A stretch of DNA of 64,000 nt from an uncultured Paracoccaceae bacterium (GTDB taxonomy: Bacteria; Pseudomonadota; Alphaproteobacteria; Rhodobacterales; Rhodobacteraceae): the NCBI GenBank assembly GCA_947492585.1, contig CANLND010000002.1, forward strand, positions 167,093-231,092, read 5' to 3'. The translations under genes and the position numbers were made by a program. Shown in pieces: positions 26,536-35,223 of this stretch; within the stretch, counting starts at the first letter, position 1; each line of letters opens with the position of its first letter. The notes under the pieces were generated by a model. The model searched no databases, had not been told where the DNA came from, and worked only from the letters and a program-made list of their open reading frames with translations.

Positions 26536-27642
26536 TCAACCGGGCACGCTCACCACTCCTCCCCCAACGCAGGCGCTGACGCCCGTTGTACCGGGGCATG
26601 AGGTGGGTAAGCCTCTGGCGACACGCACTGCAAGATATGCAAACGCTTGCGCTTCCAGCATATCGCCGTTCAGGCCAACGTCCTCAATCGGCTGAACGGG
26701 CACATCCAGCGCCACACGCAACATCTCCATCAGCACGGGGTTGTGGCGCCCGCCCCCTGTCACCAGCAGCGTTGTTGGCGCCTTGGGGCAATGCTCCATC
26801 CCTTGTACCACCGCCGCGGCACACATTGCGGTCAATGTCGCGGCGGCGTCCGCGTTTGACAGTTCAGACACCAACGCGATCATCTCGGAGAAATCGTTCC
26901 GGTCCAACGACTTTGGCGGAATTTTGGCAAAGTAGGGCTCGGCCAAAAACAGCTCCAGCGCACCCGTCTCTACCTGACCGGATCTCGCGACTGCACCGTC
27001 CCTATCCAACCCCTGTCCCAAACGCGCCATCATCAGATCATTGATTGGCGCATTGGCAGGCCCGGTGTCGAACGCGAGCAAAGCTCCGGGCTGCTCTGCG
27101 CTGTCAAACTGCGGATCAATATAAGTCAGGTTGCCCACTCCGCCGAGATTGAGAATACACAGCGGCTGGTTTGCCCGGATGTGCTTGGCACAGGCAAAGT
27201 GGAAAAAAGGCGCAAGAGGGGCCCCCTCTCCGCCCATTGCAACATCATCTGTCCGAAAGTCCCAGACCACCGGCACACCCAACTGTGCAGCAAGTTTGGC
27301 TCCGTCGCCCACCTGAAGCGTGCCTTGCTGACGTGGCGCATGGGCCAGCGTTTGCCCATGAAAACCAATCACCTCCGCATCGCTAAATTCTGCAAGCGCT
27401 GCAATATGTGCGGTATCGGTCACGGTCGCGGCCGCCTCAACCTCAGGTCCGGCCCATTTTGCCAAGCCCGCGCGCAACGTGGCCTGCTCGGCATCTGAAT
27501 AGGGGTGATAGGCTGACCGACCAAAACCAAAAATCGTCGTCCCATCCGTTGTGATCTCGGCGACATCTACGCCGTCCAGCGATGTGCCGCTCATGGCTCC
27601 GACGGCGCGCACCGCACCTGATTTTCCAATTGCTCTGCTCAT
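26536..27642 (-). CDS. anmK: Anhydro-N-acetylmuramic acid kinase
   Basis: This 368-residue enzyme has the signature [12 protein letters not shown] near residue 15. It also has Gly-Gly-Val-Gly-Asn-Leu-Thr near residue 170, Phe-Asp-Thr-Gly-Pro-Ala-Asn near residue 195 and the ATP motif Thr-Gly-Gly-Gly-Arg-His-Asn-Pro near residue 295. It cleaves and phosphorylates 1,6-anhydro-MurNAc during cell-wall recycling, giving MurNAc-6-phosphate. NagZ, the enzyme of the preceding recycling step, lies in the same window at 43565. The ATG at 27642 has GAGGG six bases ahead. It is divergent from tyrS, with which it shares a 138-base promoter region, a common arrangement in alphaproteobacteria. Confidence 0.95.
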   Translation of the reverse strand: MSRAIGKSGAVRAVGAMSGTSLDGVDVAEITTDGTTIFGFGRSAYHPYSDAEQATLRAGLAKWAGPEVEAAATVTDTAHIAALAEFSDAEVIGFHGQTLAHAPRQQGTLQVGDGAKLAAQLGVPVVWDFRTDDVAMGGEGAPLAPFFHFACAKHIRANQPLCILNLGGVGNLTYIDPQFDSAEQPGALLAFDTGPANAPINDLMMARLGQGLDRDGAVARSGQVETGALELFLAEPYFAKIPPKSLDRNDFSEMIALVSELSNADAAATLTAMCAAAVVQGMEHCPKAPTTLLVTGGGRHNPVLMEMLRVALDVPVQPIEDVGLNGDMLEAQAFAYLAVRVARGLPTSCPGTTGVSACVGGGVVSVPG

Positions 27643-27780
27643 GCCTACCCTCATTCGACGCCGTGTGGTGGCGTGTTTTGGTGAACATGATACACCTGTG
27701 CTTTTCGCAGGAAAACCTGTTCCCAACACGATCAATGCGTTTTATACAGCGGCTCGCACATTCAACGCCGAGGCATCGAA

Positions 27781-29037
27781 ATGACCTATCACCCCAAATC
27801 GGAATTTGTCGCAGTCATGATGGAACGTGGGTTCCTGTCGGATTGCACCGATTATCAGGGCCTGGACGAGGCTTTGATGGAGGGCGTGCGCCCCGCCTAT
27901 ATCGGTTTTGATGCCACGGCGAAATCCTTGCACGTTGGATCGCTGATCCAGATCATGATGCTGCGTTGGTTCCAAAAATGTGGCCACCAACCGATCACCC
28001 TAATGGGAGGCGGCACCACCAAAGTGGGCGACCCATCGTTCCGCGCCGATGAACGGCCGCTTCTGGATGAGGCCGCGATCGACGACAATATCTCGGGGAT
28101 CCAAAAAGTATTTTCGGCCTATATCGATTATGACGGTGACGCGCCAAATACAGCGCTGATGGTCAACAATGCCGAATGGCTGGACGGGTTGAACTATCTG
28201 GAATTCCTGCGCGATATTGGCCGCCATTTTTCGGTCAACCGCATGCTGGCGTTTGAAAGTGTAAAATCGCGGCTGGATCGCGAGCAATCACTGAGCTTCC
28301 TCGAATTCAACTACATGATTCTACAGGCCTATGATTTCCTGGAGTTGAACCGCCGTTATGGTTGTATCTTGCAAATGGGCGGATCGGATCAATGGGGCAA
28401 TATTATCAACGGCATCGATCTGACGCGCCGAGTGCTGGACAATTCGATCTTTGGTCTGACGTCGCCTTTGCTGACCACGTCGGATGGCAAAAAAATGGGC
28501 AAATCCCAAGATGGCGCCGTTTGGCTGAATGCCGAGATGCGCTCGCCTTATGAGTTTTGGCAGTTTTGGCGCAACACCACTGACGCCGATGTCGGTCGCT
28601 TCCTAAAGCTGTATACCGAACTTCCTGTTGCCGAATGTGACCGTTTGGGCGCGCTGGAAGGCTCTGAGATCAATGCGGCAAAGGTCATTTTGGCCAATGA
28701 AGTCACCACCCTTTTGCACGGCAAAGAGGCTGCCGCTGCGGCAGAAACAACGGCGCGGGAAGTGTTTGAAAAGGGCGGCGTTGGTGATGACCTGCCCACG
28801 CTAAGCCTCTCTGCTGAGGAGCTGGGGGATGGCATGTCAATCGTTCAACTGATCGTGAAATCAGGGCTGGCGAAATCAGGCAAAGATGCAAAACGCCTGA
28901 TCAATGAGAATGGTGCCAAGCTGAACGATCAACCCTTGTCCGATGCGGGGCTGATGATTGATGCGGCGGCCTTGGCGACTCCCCTCAAGCTGAGCGCAGG
29001 CAAAAAGCGTCATGCCTTGGTGCAACTGGCCGGTTAA
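27781..29037 (+). CDS. tyrS: Tyrosine--tRNA ligase
   Basis: This 418-residue class I synthetase has His-Val-Gly-Ser (HIGH equivalent) at about residues 51-54 and Lys-Met-Gly-Lys-Ser (KMSKS equivalent) near residue 238. The tyrosine pocket includes Gly-Gly-Ser-Asp-Gln-Trp-Gly-Asn near residue 200. A C-terminal S4-like RNA-binding domain occupies roughly residues 350-418 and ends in Gly-Lys-Lys-Arg-His. It charges tRNA-Tyr. A GAGG eight bases ahead of the ATG fixes the start. A terminator follows at 29065-29092. Confidence 0.97.
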   Translation: MTYHPKSEFVAVMMERGFLSDCTDYQGLDEALMEGVRPAYIGFDATAKSLHVGSLIQIMMLRWFQKCGHQPITLMGGGTTKVGDPSFRADERPLLDEAAIDDNISGIQKVFSAYIDYDGDAPNTALMVNNAEWLDGLNYLEFLRDIGRHFSVNRMLAFESVKSRLDREQSLSFLEFNYMILQAYDFLELNRRYGCILQMGGSDQWGNIINGIDLTRRVLDNSIFGLTSPLLTTSDGKKMGKSQDGAVWLNAEMRSPYEFWQFWRNTTDADVGRFLKLYTELPVAECDRLGALEGSEINAAKVILANEVTTLLHGKEAAAAAETTAREVFEKGGVGDDLPTLSLSAEELGDGMSIVQLIVKSGLAKSGKDAKRLINENGAKLNDQPLSDAGLMIDAAALATPLKLSAGKKRHALVQLAG

Positions 29038-29064
29038 GCCACCCCACCGCGAAAACGTAAGATG

Positions 29065-29092
29065 GCCGCCCTTTATTTCGGGCGGCTTTTTT
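29065..29092 (+). terminator. Intrinsic terminator of tyrS
   Basis: GCCGCCC (29065-29071) and GGGCGGC (29080-29086) form a 7-bp stem with an 8-base loop and are followed by six T. It lies 28 bases after the tyrS stop. Confidence 0.93.
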
Positions 29093-29156
29093 CATGGATA
29101 CCTTCCGTGAGATTTCCTACCTTACGTCCCTGCCGGAGCGGCTCCCGCCCGGCAAC

Positions 29157-29224
29157 GACGACGCGCGCTGCGCGTCTCGGCCCGTTGGGCCGGGCAGCGC
29201 GCCACAGGCGCGCTGCGGCGCATT
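29157..29224 (-). repeat. GC-rich multi-hairpin element, copy 1
   Basis: Three adjacent hairpins: GACGCGCG...CGCGTC at the left, GGCCC / GGGCC in the middle, and a perfect 10-bp stem GCAGCGCGCC / GGCGCGCTGC around ACA (29194-29216). Related elements lie at 31258-31304 and 50571-50612. It sits between the tyrS terminator and the 3' end of the small membrane protein gene. Confidence 0.6.
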
Positions 29225-29264
29225 GCCGAACCGCTGTACAGCAAGTTCCCCAAAGGGGCGTCAA

Positions 29265-29420
29265 TCAGAGCAATAGAATTTCGACAGCCGACAGCACCAG
29301 AAACACCGGGATCGACAATCCAAACGCCAATAACAATGCAGCCGCTTTGGTCAACTTTGGGGCGGGGGCAACCTGACCATAGATTTTTGTCTGCTTTTTC
29401 ATAAGTTCATTAACCACCAT
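29265..29420 (-). CDS. Small single-pass membrane protein (51 residues), unknown
   Basis: An ATG at 29420 opens 51 codons on the minus strand, ending with TGA at 29265-29267. The peptide has a short basic N-terminus (Met-Lys-Lys-Gln at 7-10), a Val-Ala-Pro-Ala-Pro-Lys linker, then an uninterrupted hydrophobic helix from about residue 27 to 50 with a Pro in the middle and a Glu near the end. The positive-inside rule predicts a cytoplasmic N-terminus. An alternative start at residue 7 (29402) would give 45 residues. It is divergent from the GNAT-type gene at 29448, only 27 bases away. I recognise no named family. Coding likelihood rests on the clean helix and charge pattern. Confidence 0.6.
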   Translation of the reverse strand: MVVNELMKKQTKIYGQVAPAPKLTKAAALLLAFGLSIPVFLVLSAVEILLL

Positions 29421-29447
29421 TTAGGTTTCCAAGCCCTTAATAGCACC

Positions 29448-30374
29448 ATGTTCGACGCACTCCCCCATGACGCCATGCCCCGCCCAAAAATGACCCCGTT
29501 CATGCCCACACCCTTGCAACAATCGCCCGAATTTGCCCGCGCTCTGATGGCAACGGGTCAGTCGCCATTGGTGCTGCCACAGCTGGACAACACATTGGTG
29601 TTGAAGACATCGGTCTGGGGCCTCGCGTCGGTGGCCATGGTCAACCGGTCCAACTTTCGCAAACCTCAACGCCTGCTGGAAATCCTTCAAGAAGAGGGGG
29701 TGAGCCGGACACCCGTTATTTTGTCCCCCAACCGCCCCCTGCCAGAATTGGCACGATTGGGGGCAGTGCCCCTATTCAGCCCCGCCCATGTGGCCCTATT
29801 GCCATTGGATGCTGAGATGGATGTCTTACACAGTCGGCTCCACCAAAAGTGGCGCAACCGCCTGTCTCATGCCACGGGACAAGGGCTGCGTGTCACCCGA
29901 CAGAATATGCCAGATGACCCTGCCCATTGGCTGCTACGGGCAGATGCCGATCAAAGCCGCGCGCGCGGATATCGGGGCTGGCCGCGCGCACTGACCTGCG
30001 CCTATGCACGCGAAAACAAAGGCTGTGCCAAGCTGTTTCAGGCCTTCGAAGGTCGCGACGTCGTGGCGGGCATTCTTGTGCTGCGTCATGGAACCAGCGC
30101 CACCTATCATGTGGCCCATAGCACCGACCGCGGAAAACACAGTTCCGCACATAATTTATTGATGTGGGAAGTGATGCGCTGGCTGGTCAGTAAAGATGTG
30201 CAACACTTGGACCTTGGCCTGATAAATACTGAAGACGCCGCTGGACTGGCGCGTTTCAAGTTGGGAACCGGCGCCGGGTTACACCCTCTTGGAGGCACCT
30301 GGGTATTCTGGCCCCCTGCCCGTCGATTGATGCGACCACTGGCGCTACTGGACCGCCGTTTGATGGGGGCATAA
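29448..30374 (+). CDS. GNAT / FemAB-like acyltransferase, substrate unknown
   Basis: This 308-residue protein is longer than a standard single GNAT. The C-terminal half (about 130-290) fits the BioF2-like or FemAB-like GNAT group: a basic Trp-Arg-Asn-Arg-Leu helix near 125-129, an Ala-Gly-Ile-Leu-Val strand near 205, a Thr-Tyr-His-Val-Ala-His strand, and a C-terminal Leu-Asp-Leu-Gly-x-Ile-Asn followed by Phe-Lys-Leu-Gly-Thr-Gly. FemAB relatives attach amino acids to lipids, peptidoglycan or proteins. The N-terminal 100 residues are a degenerate half-domain. The start is uncertain (ATG 29448 has no clear ribosome binding site; Met at codons 10, 15 and 19 are possible). Confidence 0.7.
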   Translation: MFDALPHDAMPRPKMTPFMPTPLQQSPEFARALMATGQSPLVLPQLDNTLVLKTSVWGLASVAMVNRSNFRKPQRLLEILQEEGVSRTPVILSPNRPLPELARLGAVPLFSPAHVALLPLDAEMDVLHSRLHQKWRNRLSHATGQGLRVTRQNMPDDPAHWLLRADADQSRARGYRGWPRALTCAYARENKGCAKLFQAFEGRDVVAGILVLRHGTSATYHVAHSTDRGKHSSAHNLLMWEVMRWLVSKDVQHLDLGLINTEDAAGLARFKLGTGAGLHPLGGTWVFWPPARRLMRPLALLDRRLMGA

Positions 30375-30423
30375 CCCCTGCCCCGCCAGTTCGGTCTGGA
30401 CAGAGCCGCCTGTTTTGGTTATT

Positions 30424-30437
30424 TGAACGTACGTTCA
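30424..30437. promoter_or_regulatory. Perfect 14-base palindrome, probable operator of the SDR gene
   Basis: TGAACGTACGTTCA is a perfect palindrome placed 29 bases before the SDR start codon. Its form (inverted GAACG/CGTTC with no spacer) resembles TetR-family operators such as those that control fatty-acid and acyl-CoA genes. No tetR gene is in the neighbourhood, so the regulator would act from elsewhere. Confidence 0.55.
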
Positions 30438-30465
30438 TAAAACAGCAACAGCAAGGCGAGGCGAC

Positions 30466-31212
30466 ATGAAACTTTCTGAAACCTGTGCAGTAATCACTGG
30501 CGGTGCATCCGGTCTGGGAGAAGCAACAGCCCGTTATTTTGTCGCGCAAGGCGCGCAGGTGACGATCTTGGATCGCGATCTCCAGAAGGGGACAGAGATC
30601 GCCGCTGAGATTGGGGCAACATTTGTCGAAACAGATGTCACCGATGAAGAGTCGGTACAGGCTGCCATCGCAAAAGCACAAGATGAAATGGGCAAAGTCA
30701 CAGCCTGCGTGAACTGCGCTGGCATTGTTTTGGGGATCAAAACCCATGGCAAAAAAGGTCCACACCCGCTGCCTGGTTTCCAAAAGACCATAGATATCAA
30801 TCTTGTGGGCAGTTTTAACGTCGCCCGTCTGGCAGCCGCCGCCATGTCGGCAACTGCGCCCGATGGCAAAGGCGTCATCATTAACACCGCCTCAATCGCA
30901 GCCTATGACGGGCAAATGGGGCAAGTTGCCTATGCCGCTTCCAAAGGTGGTATCGCCGCAATGACTTTGCCTATGGCACGTGATCTTGCAACGCAGGGTG
31001 TACGGGTGATGGCCATCGCGCCGGGGATCTTTAAAACACCCATGATGGAAGGCTTACCCTCCGAGGTCCAAGACGCATTGGCCGCAGATGTTCCCTGCCC
31101 GCGCAGATTGGGAGATCCGTCCGAATTTGCACGCTTGGCTGCATTCATTGTCGAGATGGATTATCTGAATGCCGAAGTTATCCGCCTGGATGGCGGACTG
31201 CGCATGTCCTAA
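30466..31212 (+). CDS. SDR family oxidoreductase, 3-hydroxyacyl-CoA dehydrogenase-like
   Basis: This 248-residue classical SDR has the cofactor motif Thr-Gly-Gly-Ala-Ser-Gly-Leu-Gly at 10-17 and an Asp at 36 that favours NAD. It also has Asn-Cys-Ala-Gly near 83-86 and the catalytic Ser near 142 with Tyr-x-x-x-Lys near 155-159. The C-terminal part, including Met-Ala-Ile-Ala-Pro-Gly-Ile-Phe and an Arg-Leu-Asp-Gly-Gly ending, resembles type II 3-hydroxyacyl-CoA dehydrogenase (HSD10 group). That would place it in beta-oxidation or branched-chain degradation. The palindrome 29 bases upstream fits acyl-CoA-linked control. GAGGCGAC precedes the ATG. Confidence 0.85.
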   Translation: MKLSETCAVITGGASGLGEATARYFVAQGAQVTILDRDLQKGTEIAAEIGATFVETDVTDEESVQAAIAKAQDEMGKVTACVNCAGIVLGIKTHGKKGPHPLPGFQKTIDINLVGSFNVARLAAAAMSATAPDGKGVIINTASIAAYDGQMGQVAYAASKGGIAAMTLPMARDLATQGVRVMAIAPGIFKTPMMEGLPSEVQDALAADVPCPRRLGDPSEFARLAAFIVEMDYLNAEVIRLDGGLRMS

Positions 31213-31257
31213 TACTCTGTGCGGTTGGGCTGGTGAAAAGCCTATCGAAAAATTGGG

Positions 31258-31304
31258 TCTGGCGCCGCGCCAAAGGCGCGGCGCGGTTTGGGCCTTGCCC
31301 AAAC
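31258..31304 (+). repeat. GC-rich multi-hairpin element, copy 2
   Basis: Two perfect hairpins in a row: GCGCCGCGCC / GGCGCGGCGC around AAA (31262-31284) and GTTTGGGC / GCCCAAAC around CTT (31286-31304). It lies between the convergent SDR and ABC-F genes, where a shared transcript end is expected. Four A follow on the plus strand. Confidence 0.65.
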
Positions 31305-31343
31305 TAAAAAATGTCGCGATCGCTGCCACGGTTCGCCCAAAGA

Positions 31344-33155
31344 TCAGCTTGCGTTCTTATCTTCCAGTTCAAGCCACTCTTCCTCGAGCGCCGCAAGTTT
31401 GGTCTGACGCTCAACCAATGCCTCAGTCGCCTTTTGAAATTTCACCGGCTCACGTGTAAAGAGCTCAGGATCGGCCATCAGGCCTTCCAATTTCGCGATT
31501 TCCTGCTCCAACCGTTCAATTTCAGCGGGAAGCGCCTCTAAACGGTGGCGTTCCTTATAGCTGAGACCGTCTTTGTCCGCCGACTGTTGCGCAGGCTTCG
31601 ATTTGGCTTTGGAAGCTTTTGGCTTGTCCGCTTGTTCAGAAGCGCGTGGCCCGCGCTGGACCAGGTAATCGCTCCACCCGCCCGCATAGGCCTCGGCGAT
31701 GCCATTTCCTTCCATGGCAATCGTTGTCGTCGCAATACGGTCCAGAAAATCACGGTCGTGGCTCACCAGCAGCACGGTGCCATCATAGGCATCCAGCAGC
31801 TCTTGCAACAGATCCAGCGTTTCTACGTCAAGATCATTGGTAGGTTCGTCGAGCACCAACAAATTTGAAGTCCGCGCCATCAGCCGGGCCAGCAACAACC
31901 GCGCCTTTTCTCCCCCTGACAGAGACCTCACCGGAGCGCGGACCTGTCGTTCATCAAACAGGAACTCTTTCAGATAGCCCACCACGTGTTTGGGTTGTCC
32001 GCGCACCATGACCTGATCCGCCTTACCGGACACACGCATGGATGGATCCGAAGTCAGATTGTCCCAAAGGCTCATATCAGGGTCCAGCTGATCGCGTGTC
32101 TGGTCAAACAACGCAACCTCGAGGTTGGTGCCCAATTTCACATGACCCGCGTCAGGCTCAACCTCCCCCAGTAACATCTTGAGCAACGTGGTTTTGCCTG
32201 CGCCATTGGGCCCAACAAAGGCCACGCGATCACCACGTTGCACTTTGAGATCAAAGGCCTGCAGGATCACCTTGTCCCCAAAAGTCTTGGAAATTCCCTC
32301 AGCTTCAATAACCTTGCGGCCGGATTTCGGTCCAGCCTCGAGCGCCAGCTCAGCTGCACCCTGCCGTTTGATCTGACTGGATCGTTCAGACTTGAGATCC
32401 TGAAGCGCGCGCACGCGGCCCATATTACGCTTGCGGCGTGCAGAAATGCCTTCGACGGCCCAACGGCTTTCGGATTTAATCAGCCTATTCAGCTTGTGAC
32501 GTGCCTGATCTTCTTCATCCCAGACTTTGTCGCGCCACGCCTCAAAGGCATCGAACCCTTTTTCCTGACGGCGCACTTGGCCGCGATCCACCCAAAGGGT
32601 TGCGCGGGTCAGCGCATTCAAAAAGGCACGGTCGTGCGAAATCAGAACAAAGCCCGCACGGGTCGTGGACAGCTCACTTTCGAGCCAGGTGATGGCTTCA
32701 ATGTCCAAATGGTTGGTCGGTTCGTCAAGCAGCATCAGATCTGGCGCCTCGGCCATCAATTTCGCCAAGGCGGCGCGACGCCGTTCACCACCAGATGCCG
32801 TCTCGACTGGGCGCGCCGGATCAAATTTCAGCCCTTCCCCCGCGCGCTCCACCTTATACAGTTCACCTGCGTCCAAACCGCTGGCGGCAAAATCTCCAAG
32901 CGTGGCAAAGCCGTCCATCTTGGGATCCTGTTCCATATATCCAACGCTTTTGCCCGGAGGCACCACGATTGATCCTGTATCGGCTTCGACCAATCCGGCC
33001 ATAACCTTCATCAGGGTGGATTTTCCCGACCCATTGCGCCCCACAAGGGCCACCCGGTCGCCGGGCTGAACCACCAGATCCAAATCGGAAAAAATTGGAT
33101 CGCCGCCAAAGGTCAGGGAGATCCCGCTCATCTGCAAAAGAGGTATACGTGCCAT
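31344..33155 (-). CDS. ABC-F family ATPase (Uup-like)
   Basis: This 603-residue protein has two ABC domains and no membrane segments. The first has Walker A Gly-Arg-Asn-Gly-Ser-Gly-Lys-Ser-Thr near 38-46 and signature Ala-Ser-Gly-Gly-Glu. The second has Gly-Pro-Asn-Gly-Ala-Gly-Lys-Thr-Thr near 315 and signature Leu-Ser-Gly-Gly-Glu. A charged interdomain linker lies near 215-280. A C-terminal coiled coil (about 535-600, Glu/Leu-rich) is typical of Uup. ABC-F proteins work on the ribosome; Uup is also linked to genome stability and binds DNA with its coiled-coil end. Its neighbour on the same strand is OlsB, with 93 bases between them and no evident functional link. Confidence 0.92.
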   Translation of the reverse strand: MARIPLLQMSGISLTFGGDPIFSDLDLVVQPGDRVALVGRNGSGKSTLMKVMAGLVEADTGSIVVPPGKSVGYMEQDPKMDGFATLGDFAASGLDAGELYKVERAGEGLKFDPARPVETASGGERRRAALAKLMAEAPDLMLLDEPTNHLDIEAITWLESELSTTRAGFVLISHDRAFLNALTRATLWVDRGQVRRQEKGFDAFEAWRDKVWDEEDQARHKLNRLIKSESRWAVEGISARRKRNMGRVRALQDLKSERSSQIKRQGAAELALEAGPKSGRKVIEAEGISKTFGDKVILQAFDLKVQRGDRVAFVGPNGAGKTTLLKMLLGEVEPDAGHVKLGTNLEVALFDQTRDQLDPDMSLWDNLTSDPSMRVSGKADQVMVRGQPKHVVGYLKEFLFDERQVRAPVRSLSGGEKARLLLARLMARTSNLLVLDEPTNDLDVETLDLLQELLDAYDGTVLLVSHDRDFLDRIATTTIAMEGNGIAEAYAGGWSDYLVQRGPRASEQADKPKASKAKSKPAQQSADKDGLSYKERHRLEALPAEIERLEQEIAKLEGLMADPELFTREPVKFQKATEALVERQTKLAALEEEWLELEDKNAS

Positions 33156-33248
33156 ATGCGCCAGCTAAACCGCTGGTCGCAATCCGTCAACGTTCCACGG
33201 TCATCTTGATCAAAATACTCGCGCCAAGGCTAGGCTGCGGTGCCCAAA

Positions 33249-33989
33249 CTAGCGCGCCGACGCGCGCAACAACCGCTTGCGCGCAGGCGGAATCGCGCCG
33301 ATTTCAAGCCCTGTAAACACGTGTAGGGTGTTCAACTGTGTATCCACAACTGCGTGATCGCTGACCCAGCCCCCCATCAACAGGTAACTGCGCAACAAAG
33401 GTGGCATCCGCAGCATCGCCTTTTTTGCATCAGGCTTACGGCGCAAACGCGCAGCATACCGAAACACATTTGGAGCTTTCACCTGTGGCCACCAGCGTTT
33501 GGGGGCCAAGTGTCGATGTTTCAACATCGCAAACGCATCCAGATACCGGTCGGTTTCTGTCCCCGCAAAAGACGAACAACCAAACAACATCTCAATATTA
33601 TGATGATCAACAAACGTCGTCATCGCCGCCCAGGCCAAGCGCAGGATGTCAGGGTCCTGATGATTGGGGTGAATACAGAAGCGACCCATCTCAACCAGCC
33701 GTCCGTCGAAACTTTGCAACGCAGACAAGTCATAAAACTGGGCCGAGTAGCTACGCGAAATGTCTTCCCCGCCCTCCAGAACAAACATGCGAAAGCAACA
33801 CACGACAGTCAGACTGCGCAGATCTTCGATCAAAACATGTGCGCAGGCGGCGTCATGGGCATCTTGATCAGATTGCCCTGTCTGAAAACACAACGTACGC
33901 AGCGCCGCCGCCGCCGCCAGATCACCATCCGAGCGCGCGACGCGGGCCCGGTAGTGCCCCTTGCAAAGCAAAACATCACTTTTAGTCAT
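33249..33989 (-). CDS. olsB: L-ornithine N-alpha-acyltransferase OlsB-like
   Basis: This 246-residue GNAT-superfamily protein matches the hemolysin-type acyltransferase domain of OlsB. Features are Ala-Ala-Leu-Arg-x-x-Cys-Phe near residue 28, a core with Glu-Met-Gly-Arg-Phe-Cys-Ile-His-Pro near residue 112, Leu-Phe-Gly-Cys-Ser-Ser-Phe near residue 145 and Leu-Leu-Arg-Ser-Tyr-Leu-x-Met-Gly-Gly near residue 205. OlsB transfers a 3-hydroxyacyl chain from acyl-ACP to ornithine, giving lyso-ornithine lipid, which OlsA completes. Ornithine lipids partly replace phospholipids under phosphate stress. OlsA, often adjacent, is not in the window. Confidence 0.85.
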   Translation of the reverse strand: MTKSDVLLCKGHYRARVARSDGDLAAAAALRTLCFQTGQSDQDAHDAACAHVLIEDLRSLTVVCCFRMFVLEGGEDISRSYSAQFYDLSALQSFDGRLVEMGRFCIHPNHQDPDILRLAWAAMTTFVDHHNIEMLFGCSSFAGTETDRYLDAFAMLKHRHLAPKRWWPQVKAPNVFRYAARLRRKPDAKKAMLRMPPLLRSYLLMGGWVSDHAVVDTQLNTLHVFTGLEIGAIPPARKRLLRASAR

Positions 33990-34112
33990 GCAGGCTGTCT
34001 CCCTCGACGGTCGTTATGACCAGCAGGCTTGGATTCTCCCTACATATGTCAGGTGACAGTCTGATGAACACACGCCCCCATGCGCATCACCCGATCTATG
34101 ACGATATTTGGA

Positions 34113-34601
34113 TCAATTGCTGCCGTTCAAGAAACTGCCCGGGTCGAAGTTTCCAAGGTTCCCCAGAAGCTGACGCAGGAACGTTTTATCCTGTAGGTTT
34201 GAATCCGTGACCCGCCGCTGCAGGGGGATCGTGCGGCCATCTTCCAACCCAAATCTCTGAATACCGGTTACGGTCCCCGAGGTGTTAAAGTTGATCGCCA
34301 CCAGTTCCCGCGAAATGGTCTTTGGTGCGCGTGCGCCGCGATGGCGTACAACACTCGACACATAGTAATACCCACTGTCGCGCAGCACTCCGCTGGCAGA
34401 GGGCACGCCCACAGTCTCCGAAACCGAATCTTTGGTATCCACACCTGGCACAATATCGGCCAAAAGCTCCTCGCTTGGTGCGTAGCCATGTTTACGGTCG
34501 ATGGCTGTACAGCCGGCAACCCCAACAAGCGCCACCGCCAGAACCGTCATTTTAAATGACGTTTTCAGCGTCTTGCCTTGATTTTTCTCAACAGCACCCA
34601 T
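34113..34601 (-). CDS. bamE: Outer-membrane assembly lipoprotein BamE
   Basis: This 162-residue lipoprotein has a hydrophobic signal ending in the lipobox Val-Ala-Gly-Cys (Cys at about residue 31). The SmpA/OmlA domain follows, with Ile-x-Pro-Gly-Val-Asp-Thr-Lys-Asp-Ser-Val and Gly-Val-Pro-Ser. The tail after about residue 130 is an alphaproteobacterial extension. BamE stabilises BamA-BamD contacts in the machine that inserts outer-membrane proteins. LptD, in the same window, is one of that machine's clients. The gene is divergent from yceD with an 85-base shared promoter region. A shorter start at Met-18 would still leave a usable signal. Confidence 0.92.
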   Translation of the reverse strand: MGAVEKNQGKTLKTSFKMTVLAVALVGVAGCTAIDRKHGYAPSEELLADIVPGVDTKDSVSETVGVPSASGVLRDSGYYYVSSVVRHRGARAPKTISRELVAINFNTSGTVTGIQRFGLEDGRTIPLQRRVTDSNLQDKTFLRQLLGNLGNFDPGSFLNGSN

Positions 34602-34686
34602 GCCGCTTGCCCCCTCTGGCTTGAACCCGCCTGTGAACCCGATTACCTAAACCTAAGCCTCGGTTCAAGAAACGAAAGACTTCACG

Positions 34687-35223
34687 ATGACGCAAACTAC
34701 CGTATTTCGGGTTTCGGACCTGTCGCAAAACGGCGTTACGACCTTTGATGTGCGCCCGGACACCGCTGCGCTCAAGGGGCTGGCGGCTGAATTTGGCGTC
34801 GAAGGCCTGCGCAAAGTACGATTTCACGGCGAAATTCGCGGTCACGGTGAACGTGACTGGCAGTTAAAAGCCACCATTGGCGCCACGATCGCGCAGACCT
34901 GCGTGGTCACCCTTGAACCTATGAACACTCGGATCGATCTTCCAGTTGTGCGCCTGTTTCTGGCAGAGCTGCAAGGCGCCGACGATGAAGAAGTTGAGAT
35001 GCCTGAAGATGATTCCGTTGAAATGCTGGGCAACGAGATCGACATAGATGCGCTTCTGGCCGAAGCTCTTGCGTTGGAGATCCCCGATTTCCCGCGCAAA
35101 GAGGACGCCGAACTGGGCGAAGCCGTGTTTGCCGAACCCGGCGTCACCCCAATGCGCGATGAAGACACCCGGCCCTTTGCCGGTCTTGCCGCTCTGAAAA
35201 AGTCGCTGGACAGCGACAACTAA
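34687..35223 (+). CDS. YceD family protein (DUF177)
   Basis: This 178-residue DUF177 protein has the core Gln-Thr-Cys-Val-Val-Thr-Leu-Glu-Pro near residue 77, which is the family's hallmark. An acidic stretch (about 98-115) and the region around Asp-Ile-Asp-Ala-Leu-Leu-Ala-Glu follow. It ends in a Pro-Phe-Ala-x-Leu-Ala-Ala-Leu-Lys motif shared with homologues. YceD lies directly before rpmF in most bacteria and is implicated in 23S rRNA or large-subunit metabolism, though its biochemistry is unsettled. Here rpmF follows after 222 bases, which hold no gene I can support. Confidence 0.9.
   Translation: MTQTTVFRVSDLSQNGVTTFDVRPDTAALKGLAAEFGVEGLRKVRFHGEIRGHGERDWQLKATIGATIAQTCVVTLEPMNTRIDLPVVRLFLAELQGADDEEVEMPEDDSVEMLGNEIDIDALLAEALALEIPDFPRKEDAELGEAVFAEPGVTPMRDEDTRPFAGLAALKKSLDSDN

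Noticed and set aside
32238..32972. 244-codon plus-strand frame opposite the ABC-F ATPase gene
   Set aside because: The ABC-F gene shows both Walker and signature motifs on the minus strand, so this frame is a shadow.
33354..34019. 221-codon plus-strand frame opposite olsB
   Set aside because: Antisense to a gene with clear acyltransferase motifs; composition is Gln/Arg/His-rich.
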